A DNA stretch of 64,000 nt from Edaphochlamys debaryana (taxonomy: Eukaryota > Chlorophyta > Chlorophyceae > Chlamydomonadales): positions 1 to 64,000 of the forward strand of contig JAEHOE010000106.1 of assembly GCA_016858145.1 (NCBI GenBank), read 5' to 3'. The notes below the pieces were generated by a model. It did no database searches, was not told where the DNA came from, and was given only the letters and a program-made list of their open reading frames with translations. Shown here piece after piece: positions 1-11,400 of the stretch; the stretch's first letter is position 1; each line of letters starts with the position of its first letter. The position numbers and the translations under genes were made by a program.

Positions 1-1108
1 GGGTCGTGCCCTGCCCTGTAGGCGGACAAGGGATCGGCGGAGACGCTCCGGCTTGTTGCTGTGCGGCTGTGCATTCATTCTCTGTGGGGCCGCAAGGGCA
101 GGAGCGGACTGGGGCTGATAAGGGTACACTAGACTACACTAGACTAGACTGTTGGAGCAATTGGTGGCCGCTGGGGCCGGCAGGCAGAGGCATGGAGTTG
201 TTGTGGCCGATGCGGTCGGCTTGAGTTGCGGTCTGGCATGGGACCTTGAGTCTTGAGTGGCTGTGCCTTCGCCGGTTGGCCCTTGCTTTCCAGCCCAAGG
301 CTTTGCAGCATACTGGTGACTGGGATGCCAACCTCGAGTGGACCTCTGCAGTCACCCGACAGGAGTACAGTGGGGGAGTACAGGGGAGTTCTGTGCTCGC
401 AGGGACCGTGCAGCGTAGTCCGGACGACGACGAAGGGGGATGCAGCTGAACGCAACAAGGCTGTGCGCAACGCAACAGAAAGAGGGAGACGCCGAGCGAC
501 AGGCAGGAGCAAGCAGCCGCACGGGGGATCCTAAGGGCCGCACCACGCAAGTGGGGGAGTACAGGGGACCTCAGGGGTTTGACGAGAACAACGTGGCAAG
601 AAGCCGCACGAAGCCGCACCTCAGGGGTTTGACGAGAGCAAGGTGGCAAGAAGCCGGACCCCAGGGGGCAGCATACCCCACGCGCTTGCTTTGCTGGAAT
701 GCTGGCCTGGGGTTGACGGTGGGCCGAGACCTCTAGGTGCGGGGCTGGACGAGTGGGGCGTGCGGCCGTGCGGGTCGCGACTCAGCGACTCCGAGGACCC
801 ATGCCCGACCGGGTCCCGGCGTTGTGCCATACCCCAGATAAACGTAATGCGTATGTCGGCGACCATATCTTGAATAGCTCCCACAGCTCACCTGCAGAAG
901 TCCTGCCGGCGACAGCCCCAAAGACAGCTTGTCGCAGACACAGCACGTGACCACACCAGCTATGTCACCTTAATGCTGTGATTAATAAGAGAGCTTGAAC
1001 ACCGAGGTTAAGGCGTAAATGGTGCACAGCATGGAGGATGCTGCTTGCTGGCCCCGACGACGACGCATAAGCACCGCTCGATAAGACCATACCACGCGAT
1101 TCTATCTC
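1..1108. other. Region without a recognisable gene
   Basis: I see no exon chain with convincing splice sites here. The open frames on both strands are compositionally odd and carry no recognisable motif. The stretch holds short direct repeats: a GTGGGGGAGTACAGGGGA-type block near 370 and again near 551, and a 50-bp tandem repeat at 569-661. A short ACTAGACT-rich run lies near 128-150. It may contain the 5' untranslated region and promoter of the gene starting at 1109, but no TATA-like element stands out. Confidence 0.5.
569..661. repeat. 50-bp tandem direct repeat, two copies
   Basis: The block starting CCTCAGGGGTTTGACGAGA recurs exactly 50 bp later (569-618 and 619-661), with only a few substitutions and a slightly short second copy. 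It lies outside any gene model. Confidence 0.75.
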
Positions 1109-4100
1109 ATGGTCTCCGAACTCCTCTCTCGCAGCAGCGGGGCCGGTGCTTGGGCGAGTGTGGCATTTCCCCGGCACCGCCCCCACGCCCTACTCCTGGT
1201 CTTCGCGGTGCTCGCGGCCTCGCTGATGCCCGCTTGGAGCCAGGGCCGGCCTCCGCCGCCCCCACAGCCCGAGTCCCCGGGGCTGCAGTGGCTGCGCGAG
1301 CACTACCCGGACCACGCCTGGAACTTGACCATCCAGCGATTCAACCGAACACAGGATCTCTGGCGCAAGAGGAAGGGGCCGTACGCTTACAACATGACAG
1401 ACCAGGCGAGTCGAGCTTCTGGGGGCAGGGCCGCTTCTGCTTTGAGGTTTTAGGTTGGACGGCGCGGAGAGAGGGAGCCAGCCAAGCTGGGCTCACAGCG
1501 GCCCCTCCACCTCCAAGCAGCGCCGCGCCTTGCCCGTTCCCCGCTTGCCCCCCCGCGGCCCCCCCCTTCCCCCTCCCTTCCCGCCGCTCCGCTTCCCTCA
1601 CCACCTTCCCCTCCCCCTCCTCCTCCTCCTCCTCCCCTGACCTCTCTCCCCCTCCTAATAACCCCCCAGGCCGAAATCCTGGACGAGAATCTGGCCCTGG
1701 ATCTGGCGCCCTGGCGGCGGCGGCGCTCGCATCTGTCGGTGCAGGCGCTGTTGGATTACGCCCGCAGCCTGCCGCGGCGGGGCACTGTGCGGCTGGTGCT
1801 CATAAAGGACGGGCGGCTGGGGTTTCCCCTGGAGGTGAGGGGGGCGCCTACGTGGGGGTGGGGAGACGGGGGTGAGGGAGCGGGGCCGGGGGTGGAGAGG
1901 GGAGTGGCCCCTGAAGGACGGCCGGCTGGGTTTCCCCCTGGAGGTGAGGGGTAAGACGTAGGGGGCCCCCTTGAGGTCAGGAGGTGGGGGGGGGGGGCAC
2001 GCGGTGGGAGGGGGGTGGGGGAGGGGGTGGATGATGGGGCACCCCCTTGTTGTTGTTGTTGTCACACGGACAAGGGCATCAGCCGTGAACTCCCATACGG
2101 GCCGTGGGCCAAAGGGACGGGTGTCCAGTGAAGCAAGAACAAGTAAAGCTGGTTTGAGTGGGCTCCAAAGCGCCTCTCCCAGATCTCACGCAAGACACGG
2201 GCCAGCTGCCTGGCATCCGACCGAGTCATGGTGGCACCCATATCACTATTAGGCCCGCACTGCAGTGGCGCCCGTGCAGCCGTGTACGCTGGGCACTCTA
2301 ACAGTGCGTGTCGGTCATCTTCGCTCATCCCTAGGCATGCACTTATCAGCATTGACACGCAGAGGCCATTCTGAAGCGCATGAGTAACTGATGATCCTTG
2401 ACGGGAATCAAAGCTCTAGCATGAGGGCAGGAGGTGGGGCCCAGGCCCAGATCTCCCCTCCTGTGCTGTGGGGAAGGGAGGGCAGGGAGGGTCAGGCGCT
2501 GGAGTCGGGTGGGGCCTTGCTCACCCCAGCCATTCCCCCGACGGGCTCCACCCGTTCGCGGTTCCCCCCTCCCTCACGGCCCCCCGCCACCACACGTGTG
2601 CTGCGCCCTCGTTACCCCTTCCCTTCCCTGCCCCCTCCCATTCCCTTCTCTTTCCCCCCCCCTCCCCAGTCGGGCGCAGGGCGCTCGGCCTGTGAGAAGC
2701 CCTGTGACCCCGTCCTAAGGGACCTGCTGAGCGGTAGGGGGGGGGGCAGGGCAGGAGGGGCCCCCGCATATGTCACTGCACGAGCAAGCTGGTGATAGCG
2801 GTCGTCTGGGGGTGGGGCCCCACTCCCAAGCGTCTTCTCTCCGCCTGGACGCACCCGTAGGTTCCTGCAAGCAAAGGGGACGCGGGACCGCCCACACACA
2901 CACGTCAGACCTGTGTTCCCGGGCTCCTGACCAGCCCACTCCGGCGGGCCCTCCTCTCCTCCCCACTCCCCCGCTCCTTTCCACTCCCTCCACTCCCAAC
3001 AACCAAGCCCAGTCGCTGCCCCATCCTCTCCACCTGCCCCCACTCCTCCTCCTCCCCCCACCCTTAACCCCCCTTCCTCCCCCCTTCCTCCCCCCTTCCT
3101 CCCCCCTTCCTCCCCCCTTCCTCCCCCCTTCCTCCCCCCTTCCACCCCCCTTCCTCCCCCCTTCCTCCCCCCTTCCTCCCCCCTCCCACCCCAGACCTGC
3201 GCTCCTGGGTTGCCTCCGAGCCCAGCCACTGGCCCGACGTGCTCTTCCTGCTCAACGCGGGGGACATGTCCATGTGCCAGAAGCCGTCGGGCCCCTCGGT
3301 GTGGCAGCGCCGCCGCAACCTGTACCGCGGGCCCTGCCCCGTGCCCGTGTTCTCACTCATCAAGGAGTGGGGGCAGTACAAGTGGGTGGGCCCGGGGTGG
3401 GCCCGGGGTTGGTCCCGGAGAGGGGGGAAAAGATGGTGAGTGTTTACGCAGCAAGGAGTGGGGGCGGTGCAAGCGGGCCTGGAGGCGAAGGGGGAGCAGG
3501 GCTCCGCGCCCCGGTTGGGCAAAGTGTGTGGGGGGAAAGCAGGAGCAGAACAAGTTGGGCTCGAGCGGGGGGGAAACAAGCAGGAAGGGAAGGGCAGGGG
3601 GAGGGAAAGGAGAGGGGAGTGGGTACCGGAGAGGCAGGGTCGGGGTGTGGGTGGTGGAGGTCGTAGCTTGATCTCCCCCGTGCCTGTTCTTCACGACACG
3701 GCCCCACCCCTTCGCCCATCCCCCTACAGGGACGAGGACATCCTGGTGCCCCCCACCTCCGTCATGTCCCCCGACCTGGTCTACTTCCCGTGGGACGCCA
3801 AGATTGACAAAGCGGGTGGGGCGAACTGTGGTGGCGGGGGCGGCGGGGCGGGTTGAGGGGTAGGCTGGGCCTGGGGGGGGGGGGAACCGAGGGGCGGGAA
3901 GGGGGCGTTTTGGGGGGGCGGGGGTGTCGGGAGAAGAGGAGGTATCGTCGGGGGTCAGCGCCGGTGACCATTGGCAGCAAGGGGCGCTTGGATGGACCCC
4001 AACAAAGCTAACCGGCAGCTACTTGCCCTCCGCCCTGCTCTCCCAGTGTTCCGGGGCCGAAGCTTCTGCACCATCAGCAACTACCCCTATGCCGAGGTGT

Positions 4101-7046
4101 GCAGGTGGGGCGGTCTTGGGGGGCCGGTTGGGAGTGCACGGCTTCTGTACCCCGGACACTGGATGCGGGGGTGGAAGTCCGCCGCTGGGAGGAGGTCCGG
4201 ATCCTGTAGGGGCTGATCGGTTCAGCCCTGTTCCGGGTGACTATGCCGGTGGGGAGTGCCCACCTCCCCGTGCCCCGCTGTCCCCCTGCGCATGCCCATC
4301 CCTCCCTCCCCGTGCCCTCGCTGTACCCCCCCCCCATGCTCCCCCTACGCACCCGCCTTGCCTGCCCCCACCCCTCCCGGTCCGGATCTGCCTCAAGTCG
4401 GAAGCACCTAGCCTACCTGTCTGAGGTGGGACCTGGGAGGGGGGAGATTGGTGGGTCAGGGGAAGCTCCGCCAAGGACAGAGGTGTTATCATACCGGTAA
4501 GGGCCTGCCCCGCTCACCTTTCCGGTCTTTACGCTTTCGTCCTGCCTTCCGCCCCTTGCTCGCGTGTGTCCACATGCACTGTTCGCACCACCACCTCACC
4601 CCATCCGCACCTTGCCGCCCCCGCCCGCCCTGCCGCCCCCCTTACATGCCGCCTTCGTATTCCTACCGCACTGCCCACTTCAGCCCCTACCCTCAAACTC
4701 CCTTCCCTGAACCCCCTTCGCGCCCTCCGCTCCCTCCGCTCCCCTCCCCGCCCATCCTCCTCCCACAACCCCAGACCTCCCCCGGATGGGCGGCGCGCGT
4801 GGACGTGGGTCTGATGGGGCAGGGCGCTGACGTCAGCGTGGACGGACACGTGCTCAGGCCCCGGGGCTTCCTGGGGGTGGACGAGCTGGCCCGTTTCAGG
4901 TGGGCGGGCGGGGTGGGATGGGAGGGTGGGAACTGGGAAGGGGGGGGGGGGGGCGAGTGGCCGGAGTGGGTGGGAGGGAGGGGTGAGGAAGGGAGCACGG
5001 CCGCGGGCTTGCCCCCAGCCAGCGCCTCCCCGGCGCCAGGGTGCACCAACCTCCCCAGCCCGCTTCCCCTGCACCCTGTCAGTCCTGTCACCCCTGCGCA
5101 TGACCCACAAGACCAGTTTCTCTCCCCCCCCCTTGCCTCCCTTGCCTCCCTCCTTTCAACCCCCTCCCCGCTCTCAGGTTCACCCTGGCCCTTGACGGCA
5201 TCACCGCCTCCTACCGCCTGGCCCTGCTGCTGTCACTCAACAGCGTGGTGCTCAAGCAGGTGGGGGGGGAGGGGTAGGCATGTGCATGTGTTGTGTGTGG
5301 GGGGGGCATGGGTAGGGATGGGGTCCTTTGGGTCCTGTGGGGTCCGACCACCGTGAGGACAGCAGACTAGGGAGCAGCGCCCGGGGGCAGCCCCCCCCCC
5401 CCCTCGCAACCCTCTTCCCATCCCCGCTCAACCCGAGCTTTCACGCTTCACTGATTGGATGGCGAGGTTCCGTCACCCTGCCTGCCTCTACCTGCCCCCC
5501 TTAATCCTCCCCCTTACCTGCCCTCTACACCCTCTACGTCCCCCACCCCCCCACCCCCCAGCAATCCCCCTTCATTGAGTGGTACTACCGCTCCCTGGTG
5601 CCGGGGTTGCACTACGTGCCCTTCTGGGAGCAGTCGGCGGAGGACCTGCTGCCGGCCCTGGAGGCGCTGAGGGGCATGGTGGGGGCGGGGGGGGGGGGAG
5701 CGAAGGGCAGCGAGCAAGTGCGGCATGGTGGGGGGGGGGCAGAGGTACAGAGGCGGGGCGATGGCCTAGCAGCGATGGCCTTCCCTAATGCGATGAGCGG
5801 AAGGGGGCTGAGTGCGTTTGGTGCAGCGGGAGGATGGGGGCCGATCACCTGCATCCCCCCACACCCGGCACGCACCCGCCACACCCGGGGCTCTCCCTCG
5901 CTGACCCATGCGTTGACGTTACACTCATCACTTGATCCCACCGCCCGCCTGCAAGCAATCATGCATCACTGCACTAGGGGTGCACCTGGGGGCGGGGATG
6001 CTGGGCCTGCCGACCGCAGCCCGACAGCACAGTGGCAGATGCTTGTACCCACTCGCCCTCACCGGCCCATCCTTAGGGGTGTGCCTAATTGCTGGAACCC
6101 GCATCCACGCATGCATGTGATTGCAGGATGACTACATGAAGGGCATCGCCGGGAACGGACAGGTGAGCAGGGACCAGCATACGCTGCGGGGGAGGGGGGG
6201 AGCCGGGAGGGAGGCAAACGGGGATAGGGTTTGTCGGCCCCAAGGCGTTCAAAAGCCACTCCATGCCCACCACTACCGCCCCCTCGCCCCCACCGCCTGG
6301 CTGCACACAATGCTCAGGATTTCGCGTACCGCTTCCTTACCCCCGCCGCCCGGAAATACTACTGTGGGTGCGGACGAGGAGGGGGGGGGGCAGGGACAAA
6401 TGGGTGCAGGGGTCGAGGGGTCACAGGGCAGGGCTGGGTGGGCATCATGCTGTGCCAGGGGCGATCCGTGCCGTGATCATGACCAGCGGAAGAGGATAGG
6501 GGGAGGGGGAGGGAGAAGGCCTCGGCCGCCCCTCCCAGCCGGAGCGGCTCTCCGGGTCTTTCCTCCCATGTCTTCCCGCTGCCCCGCTCCGTTGGGATTC
6601 CACCTGTGCCCACCCAACACTGTCCCGCCCCCCCCCCCCAACCCCGCAGGGCGCGCCGCGCTGTACGAGTACCGCAAGCTCTTCGACGGCATGGGGCGGT
6701 ACATCGACCAGCAGGTACGGGCGATGGCGGTTGGCGGTTGGCGGTTGGCAGGTGGCGGTTGGCGCTGCTTCCTTACCATCAGGGGCGCTGGGCTCGTCGA
6801 GCAACCTCGCGGGTGGAGGGGACACGTTCACTGCTGCTGCTGGGGGGGGGAGAACCCGCCGGGGAGCACTGACGTAGGAGTGAGGGACCCAGCCCCCTCC
6901 CCGGATGGCTGGGGCCAGGGTCGGCCCCACGCGGGGCCCTGCCTGCGCCCCTGCGCCTGCCCTGCGCCTGCCAGCTTGATCCCGTGTGTGGTCTCCCGTG
7001 TCTTCTTCCCCTACCGCCTCCTCCCCAGTCGCTCCCAAAGGACTGA
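1109..7046 (+). CDS. CAP10/GT90 (POGLUT/Rumi-like) O-glycosyltransferase, 14 exons
   Basis: The model gives about 457 aa with all junction phases matching. Exons: 1109-1405, 1670-1834, 2670-2733, 3195-3381, 3730-3815, 4047-4104, 4398-4425 (28 nt), 4775-4899, 5178-5259, 5562-5678, 6127-6162, 6318-6363, 6650-6714, 7029-7046. Residues about 20-45 form a hydrophobic signal or anchor ending near SLMPAWSQG, so the product should enter the ER/Golgi lumen. The C-terminal half follows the CAP10 family pattern: VFRGRSF, then FTLALDGITASYRLALLL, NSVVLKQ, SPFIEWYYRSLVPGLHYVPF, the IAGNGQDFAYRFL segment, and YYW...LYEYR. This family transfers glucose or xylose from UDP-sugars onto protein serines. Intron 1 uses a GC donor (CAG|GCGAGT). 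The small exon at 2670 was added because it repairs the reading phase and brings a Cys pair (CEKPC). No KDEL tail is present; the last exon encodes only SLPKD. The family call is fairly secure; the exact substrate is unknown. Confidence 0.82.
1911..1951 (+). repeat. Decoy duplicate of the end of GT90 exon 2 inside intron 2
   Basis: This 41-bp stretch repeats, with a few changes, the last 31 or so bases of exon 2 plus its donor (compare 1803-1843). It retains a GAG|GTGAGG splice donor but no good acceptor. It looks like a local duplication that left a second, decoy 5' splice site 112 bp downstream of the real one. Confidence 0.7.
2062..2358 (-). pseudogene. Remnant of a non-LTR retrotransposon 3' end, antisense in a GT90 intron
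   Basis: Read on the minus strand, this open stretch of about 98 aa contains SACLGMSEDDRHALLECPAY. That resembles the zinc-knuckle-like segment (E-D-x-x-H-x-L-L-x-C-P) common after the reverse transcriptase or RNase H region of plant and algal LINEs. No RT core is visible nearby, so it is a short 3' fragment. It sits in intron 2 of the GT90 gene, antisense to it. The call rests on one motif. Confidence 0.4.
3069..3186 (+). repeat. CTTCCTCCCC microsatellite in a GT90 intron
   Basis: About eleven tandem copies of a 10-11 bp pyrimidine unit (CTTCCTCCCCC) run up to the acceptor of the exon at 3195. One copy reads CTTCCACCCC. The run may double as a very long polypyrimidine tract. Confidence 0.85.
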
Positions 7047-7107
7047 AGGCGCCGTGGCATCCCCCGGGGCAGGGCCCGGGCCCAGCCCCTCGTCAGGGCC
7101 ACCAACG

Positions 7108-7112
7108 TGTAA
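7108..7112 (+). terminator. TGTAA poly(A) signal of the GT90 gene
   Basis: TGTAA, the usual Chlamydomonas-type polyadenylation signal, lies 62 bp after the stop codon at 7044-7046. A second TGTAA is at 7585-7589. Which one is used cannot be told from sequence. Confidence 0.45.
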
Positions 7113-8400
7113 TGACTGGATAGCACGGGCCTTCGTCCGCGCGACGCCACCCGCAAGGGCGCTGCCATGTGCTACCGTGCGGGGGCCACTGTGCGGGGGC
7201 TGGACGGCTGGGGCCTTTGGCGCAGCCGCTACGCGGGGCGGTGGGCCCAGGCACTCGCCCTGGGCCTGATGCGGGAGGAGGGCAGGGGGCAGCTTGTGGA
7301 TGGGGGGCCATGCCGTCCTCCGAATGGTGCAGCGCTGGGTGTGTAAGGCTTGCCGGCGGGGACGGCGGGGCGGCGGCGAGTGGGCGGCCGAGCGCAGCTA
7401 CCAACAGCATTGGTGGTAGACTGACGACGGCGGAAGCAGGGGGCGGGCATTTGCCGGCGGGGCATTAGCCAGCAGGACCATTTCGACCATACCCTGCTCT
7501 CTGGAGTGGGCGCAGGGTGCATGGTGATGGGGGCGCTTGGAGCCTGCATGCGCCTCACTCCCCAGAGTGCACGCAGCACCCGCCTGTAACGTTGAGCTGT
7601 TAGGGAAGCCCTGAAACCGTGCTATCACGCTTGCTCGTGCCCTCTAGCATCGGAAGATGGGTGACGGAAGCCGGGCGTAAGGCTCCTTGGCGAGGCTTCT
7701 TGGTGGGGCGCAATTTATCAAAGGTTGCAGCTTCGTGGGACAGGCAGGCGACCTAGAGGTGCCGTCATCTTGCCCCAAGGCTCCTCCACCGGATCGCCAC
7801 ACCGCTATCCTGACCTGCCCAGAAAGGCCAGACCCCAACTCAAGCGCGTTCTGCTCTTCTCTCCTCAGACCCCGTCTCGCCGTCTCGTCCACACAGTTCA
7901 AGCGTGCCCCGCTCTTCCCAGTCCCCTCCCCGCAGCCAGCCTTCCCGCCTTCCCAGCGGCTTCGCCAGCTCTCCCCGCGTCCCCTCTGTCCGCACCCCTC
8001 CCAGGGCTCGCTGCTGCCCTCCGGTCAGTAGCTGGACACCACAGTAGTGCCCTCTGGCTGCAACCCTCAAGCCCCAGTCGCGCCTGCGGGCAAAAACCCA
8101 GGCGCTTGGTCCGCGGTACCCGATCCTGTTCTGAGTCCTACCCACCCTCACCCTTCCCCATTCCCGATACCCGTTTCCCCCCTGCTGGCTCATCCGACAG
8201 CGGCACCCCCCCCCCACGCTGAGCTCCCTGAGCCCCTGCATCACGGCCGCAGCCGGCACCGCAAGCCTCACGCTCGGAGGTTCACAGGCCGCGCTGCAGG
8301 CCAGCGCCCGCCCTCCTGCCGCCCAACCGCTCCGCCCCGCTCCGCTGCGGTCCAGCCCTCCGCCGCCCGCTGCAGCGCCGCTGCGATCCGCGCGGCGCGC
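7113..8400. other. Tail-to-tail intergenic region
   Basis: The interval between the convergent GT90 and asparagine synthetase genes should hold both 3' untranslated regions. I see no exon with good splice sites or recognisable protein on either strand. The long open frames at 7725-8222 and 8047-8520 are GC-rich shadows. Confidence 0.5.
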
Positions 8401-11400
8401 TTACACCTTGGCCTTCTTGGCCGCGGGCCCGCCGTTGGCGGCCGAGGCGTCGTAGGCGGAGTCGTGCACTCCCGCCACGGCGCGGCCTGCGGGGCGGGGG
8501 TGGGGGCGAGGGAGGTGTGAGGGAGCCGGCACTGGGAGTTGCGTGGCGCATCCACGCGACCTGCCTTTCCCCTGCCTCCTACGAACGCTTCCCGCCAGCG
8601 CCGCAGTACCCAGGCGCCCGCTTGCCAAGCGCACATCGCCTTCAAGCCCAGCGCCCCAGCCTCCCTTTGCCGCGTCCTTCCGCCCCTCCCCAGCCCTCCG
8701 CTGCTCCACCCCGCCCGCCCGCCCCGCTCACCCGAGGGGTCCTCCTTGCCCGCCCAGGACGCGTCCCACAGCGCCGCGGTGGCGGTGGAGCAGGCCACCG
8801 AGGGGCCGCCGGGGACCGTCTCCATGGCGGCGCGCTGGGGGGGGGGGAGGGGAGAGAAAGGGAAGGGGCGGGGATCAGAAGAGGAGAGGCACGGGCAGAG
8901 TCCTTCAGCAGGGGGTCGTTCGGCAGAGTCCTTCAGCCGGAATTAGGCTGCACGTCATCGATGAGGGGCCTGGGACGGGCTCGCGCAGCCGCGGACGACA
9001 TAGGGCCGCCGCATAAGCGCGTGCTGCTCCGAGCCCTTCATCGTGCGTACATCGAGCTGCCCTCGCACAGCGGCACCCGCCACCCCTCCCCCTCCCCCTC
9101 GCACCTGCGGGAAGTGCGACTCGAAGATGGTGCGGTACCAGTAGGCCTCCTTGGTGCGGGGCGTGTTGTCCGGGTAGCGGTGCACGGCGGCCTGCAGCAT
9201 GGTGTCCGACACCTGGCTCTCGGCGTGGGCCTGGGGGGGGGGGTCGGGGAGGGCGGAGGGGTGTTGGAAAGGTAATGATGGATTGGAAAGGGAGAGTGGT
9301 GAGAGGGGGGAAAGACGGGAAGGCTGAGGAGGGCGGGAGGCGGAGGAGGGACGGCCTGGCTCCCGTTGAGGACTCCATGGCCGCGGCCCTCGACCCTGGC
9401 CTGATTGGACCCTGATCTGTCGCCCAACGCTTCCGCCCGGCCTGCGCCCCCTTCCTTGCGCCCCACCTTGAGCCCGTCGATCCAGTTGTAGCCCACGCCG
9501 TCGCTGAACTGCTCCTTCTGGCGCCAGAGCACCTCCTTGGGCAGGTACGGGTCCTGGGGGGGGGGGGGAAGGAGGGCGGGGTTGGATGTGGAGGGCGGGG
9601 TTGGATGGGGAGGGGGGGGGGGTTGAAGGGCGTTGGGTTCGTGTGCGCTCCAGGGGCTCGCGGCACGCCCCCCTTGTCCCTCGAGAGCTCGGTCCCGGCG
9701 CCTTGTCCCACCCTCTCCCCCCACGCACGCACCTCGGGCGTGTCGAAGGCTTTCCGGACGATGTACTTCTCGATGCGGCCTGTGGCGCGCAGCGGGGTGG
9801 AGGGGGGCAGGGGATCGTCAAGCCCCGCGTTAGCCAGACCACCGCCCGCCCGCCGCCCACTCGTGCACCGCCCCCCCCACAGCATTCCTAACACCCCCTT
9901 CCTCAAACACCTCGCTTCCACGTCCTTCTGGTGCCTCTCAACCCTCGAGCATTCACCCGAGGCATCCCAAAGCCCACGCCTCCGCTCTAGCAGACTACAG
10001 CACACTACAGAACCCCCACTTCACCCCACCCCTGCTCCAGGGCAGCGCCCCCCCCTCCGCCCCACCCCACCCCACACCGCCCCTCCCCACCCCACCCCTC
10101 CCCCGCCCCTCCCCACCCTTGCTCTTGTCGATCATCTTCTCCGCGGGGTCGATGGCCATGGCCACGTCCAGGAAGTGGCGGTCCAGGAAGGGCACGCGCG
10201 CCTCCACGCCCCAGGCCATGGTGGCCTTGTTGGCACGCAGGCAGTCGTACTTGTACAGATCCTGGATCTTGCGGACCGTCTCGGAGTGGAACTCCTCCTG
10301 TTGGGGGGGTGGGATGAGGGGGTGGGGTGAGGGAGGAGGGGGCTTACGGGGAGGAGAGGGGAGCGGGCGGGGCGTAAGGGGGCGGTGGGGCTCGCCCTCT
10401 TGGCCTCCAGAGTGCTCTTGCTCCCACCCCCCCGCCGCGCTTCAAGCCCTGCTTCCCCCTGCCCCCTCCTCCGCCACCCTCCCCTCCTCCGCCCCCCACA
10501 ACACCCGCTCGCCTTGTTGGGCGCCTTGTGGAAGTACAGGTAGCCGCCGAAGACCTCGTCCGAGCCCTCGCCCGACAGCACCATCTTGACGCCCAGCGCC
10601 TTGATCTTGCGGCTCATCAAGAACATGGGCGTGGAGGCGCGGATCTGGGGGGGGGGGGCGGGGGGGGGGGGGGGGTACGCATCGTCAAGGATATGCTACT
10701 TGAGCGGGGTCTGCAAAGCCGGGCCCCGCTCCGCCCCCCCCACCTTTCAGTCACCCGCGGAGCCCCGCCAAGCCCCTTTCCGCCCCACCCAGCCCCTTTC
10801 CGCCCCCTTCCCCCCCCCTGCCCGCCCCCCCACCGTGGTGACGTCGAAGGTCTCGATGTGGTAGATGACCTCCGAGATGGCGTCGATGCCCTCCTGCACC
10901 GTGAAGTGGAACTCGTGGTGGTCCGTGCCCAGGAAGTCGGCCACCTGGCGCCCGGCCTGGGGGGGGGGGGAGAAGGGGTGGGGGGAGGGGGGGGGAAGAG
11001 GGGTTTAGGGAGGGGGTCGACCTGAAAGTGAAAGCTAATGAGGAGACAGCTGCCCTTATTCCCCCTCACGCCAACCCTGGGGCCAACCCACCCGATGGGG
11101 CGCCCGAGCGCAGCCCGCTCGCAAGGCCCGCCGTCCACCGCCCCCAAGCCCCTCTCTTGAGCTCCGCCCGTGCCGCCAGCGCCTGCCCGTCCGGCTACCT
11201 CCGAGTCCGCAGTCGCCCCGAGTCCCCGTTCCACTCGCCCCGCCCCCGCCGATCGGTTTCCTGCTCTCCCTGTTTCCGCCTCGCCCGCGGTGTCCCTCCG
11301 CCCCTCTCCGTCCCCACCCTTGCCCCCCCGCTCCCGCCCGCCTGCCTCCACCCCGGTCACCGATCACACGCGCAGTCCCCGCCCTCCCCCTTCAACCCTT

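Noticed and set aside
2770..3666. A 298-aa plus-strand frame across a GT90 intron
   Set aside because: It is mostly translation of the C-rich microsatellite; the real exon (3195-3381) lies in another frame.
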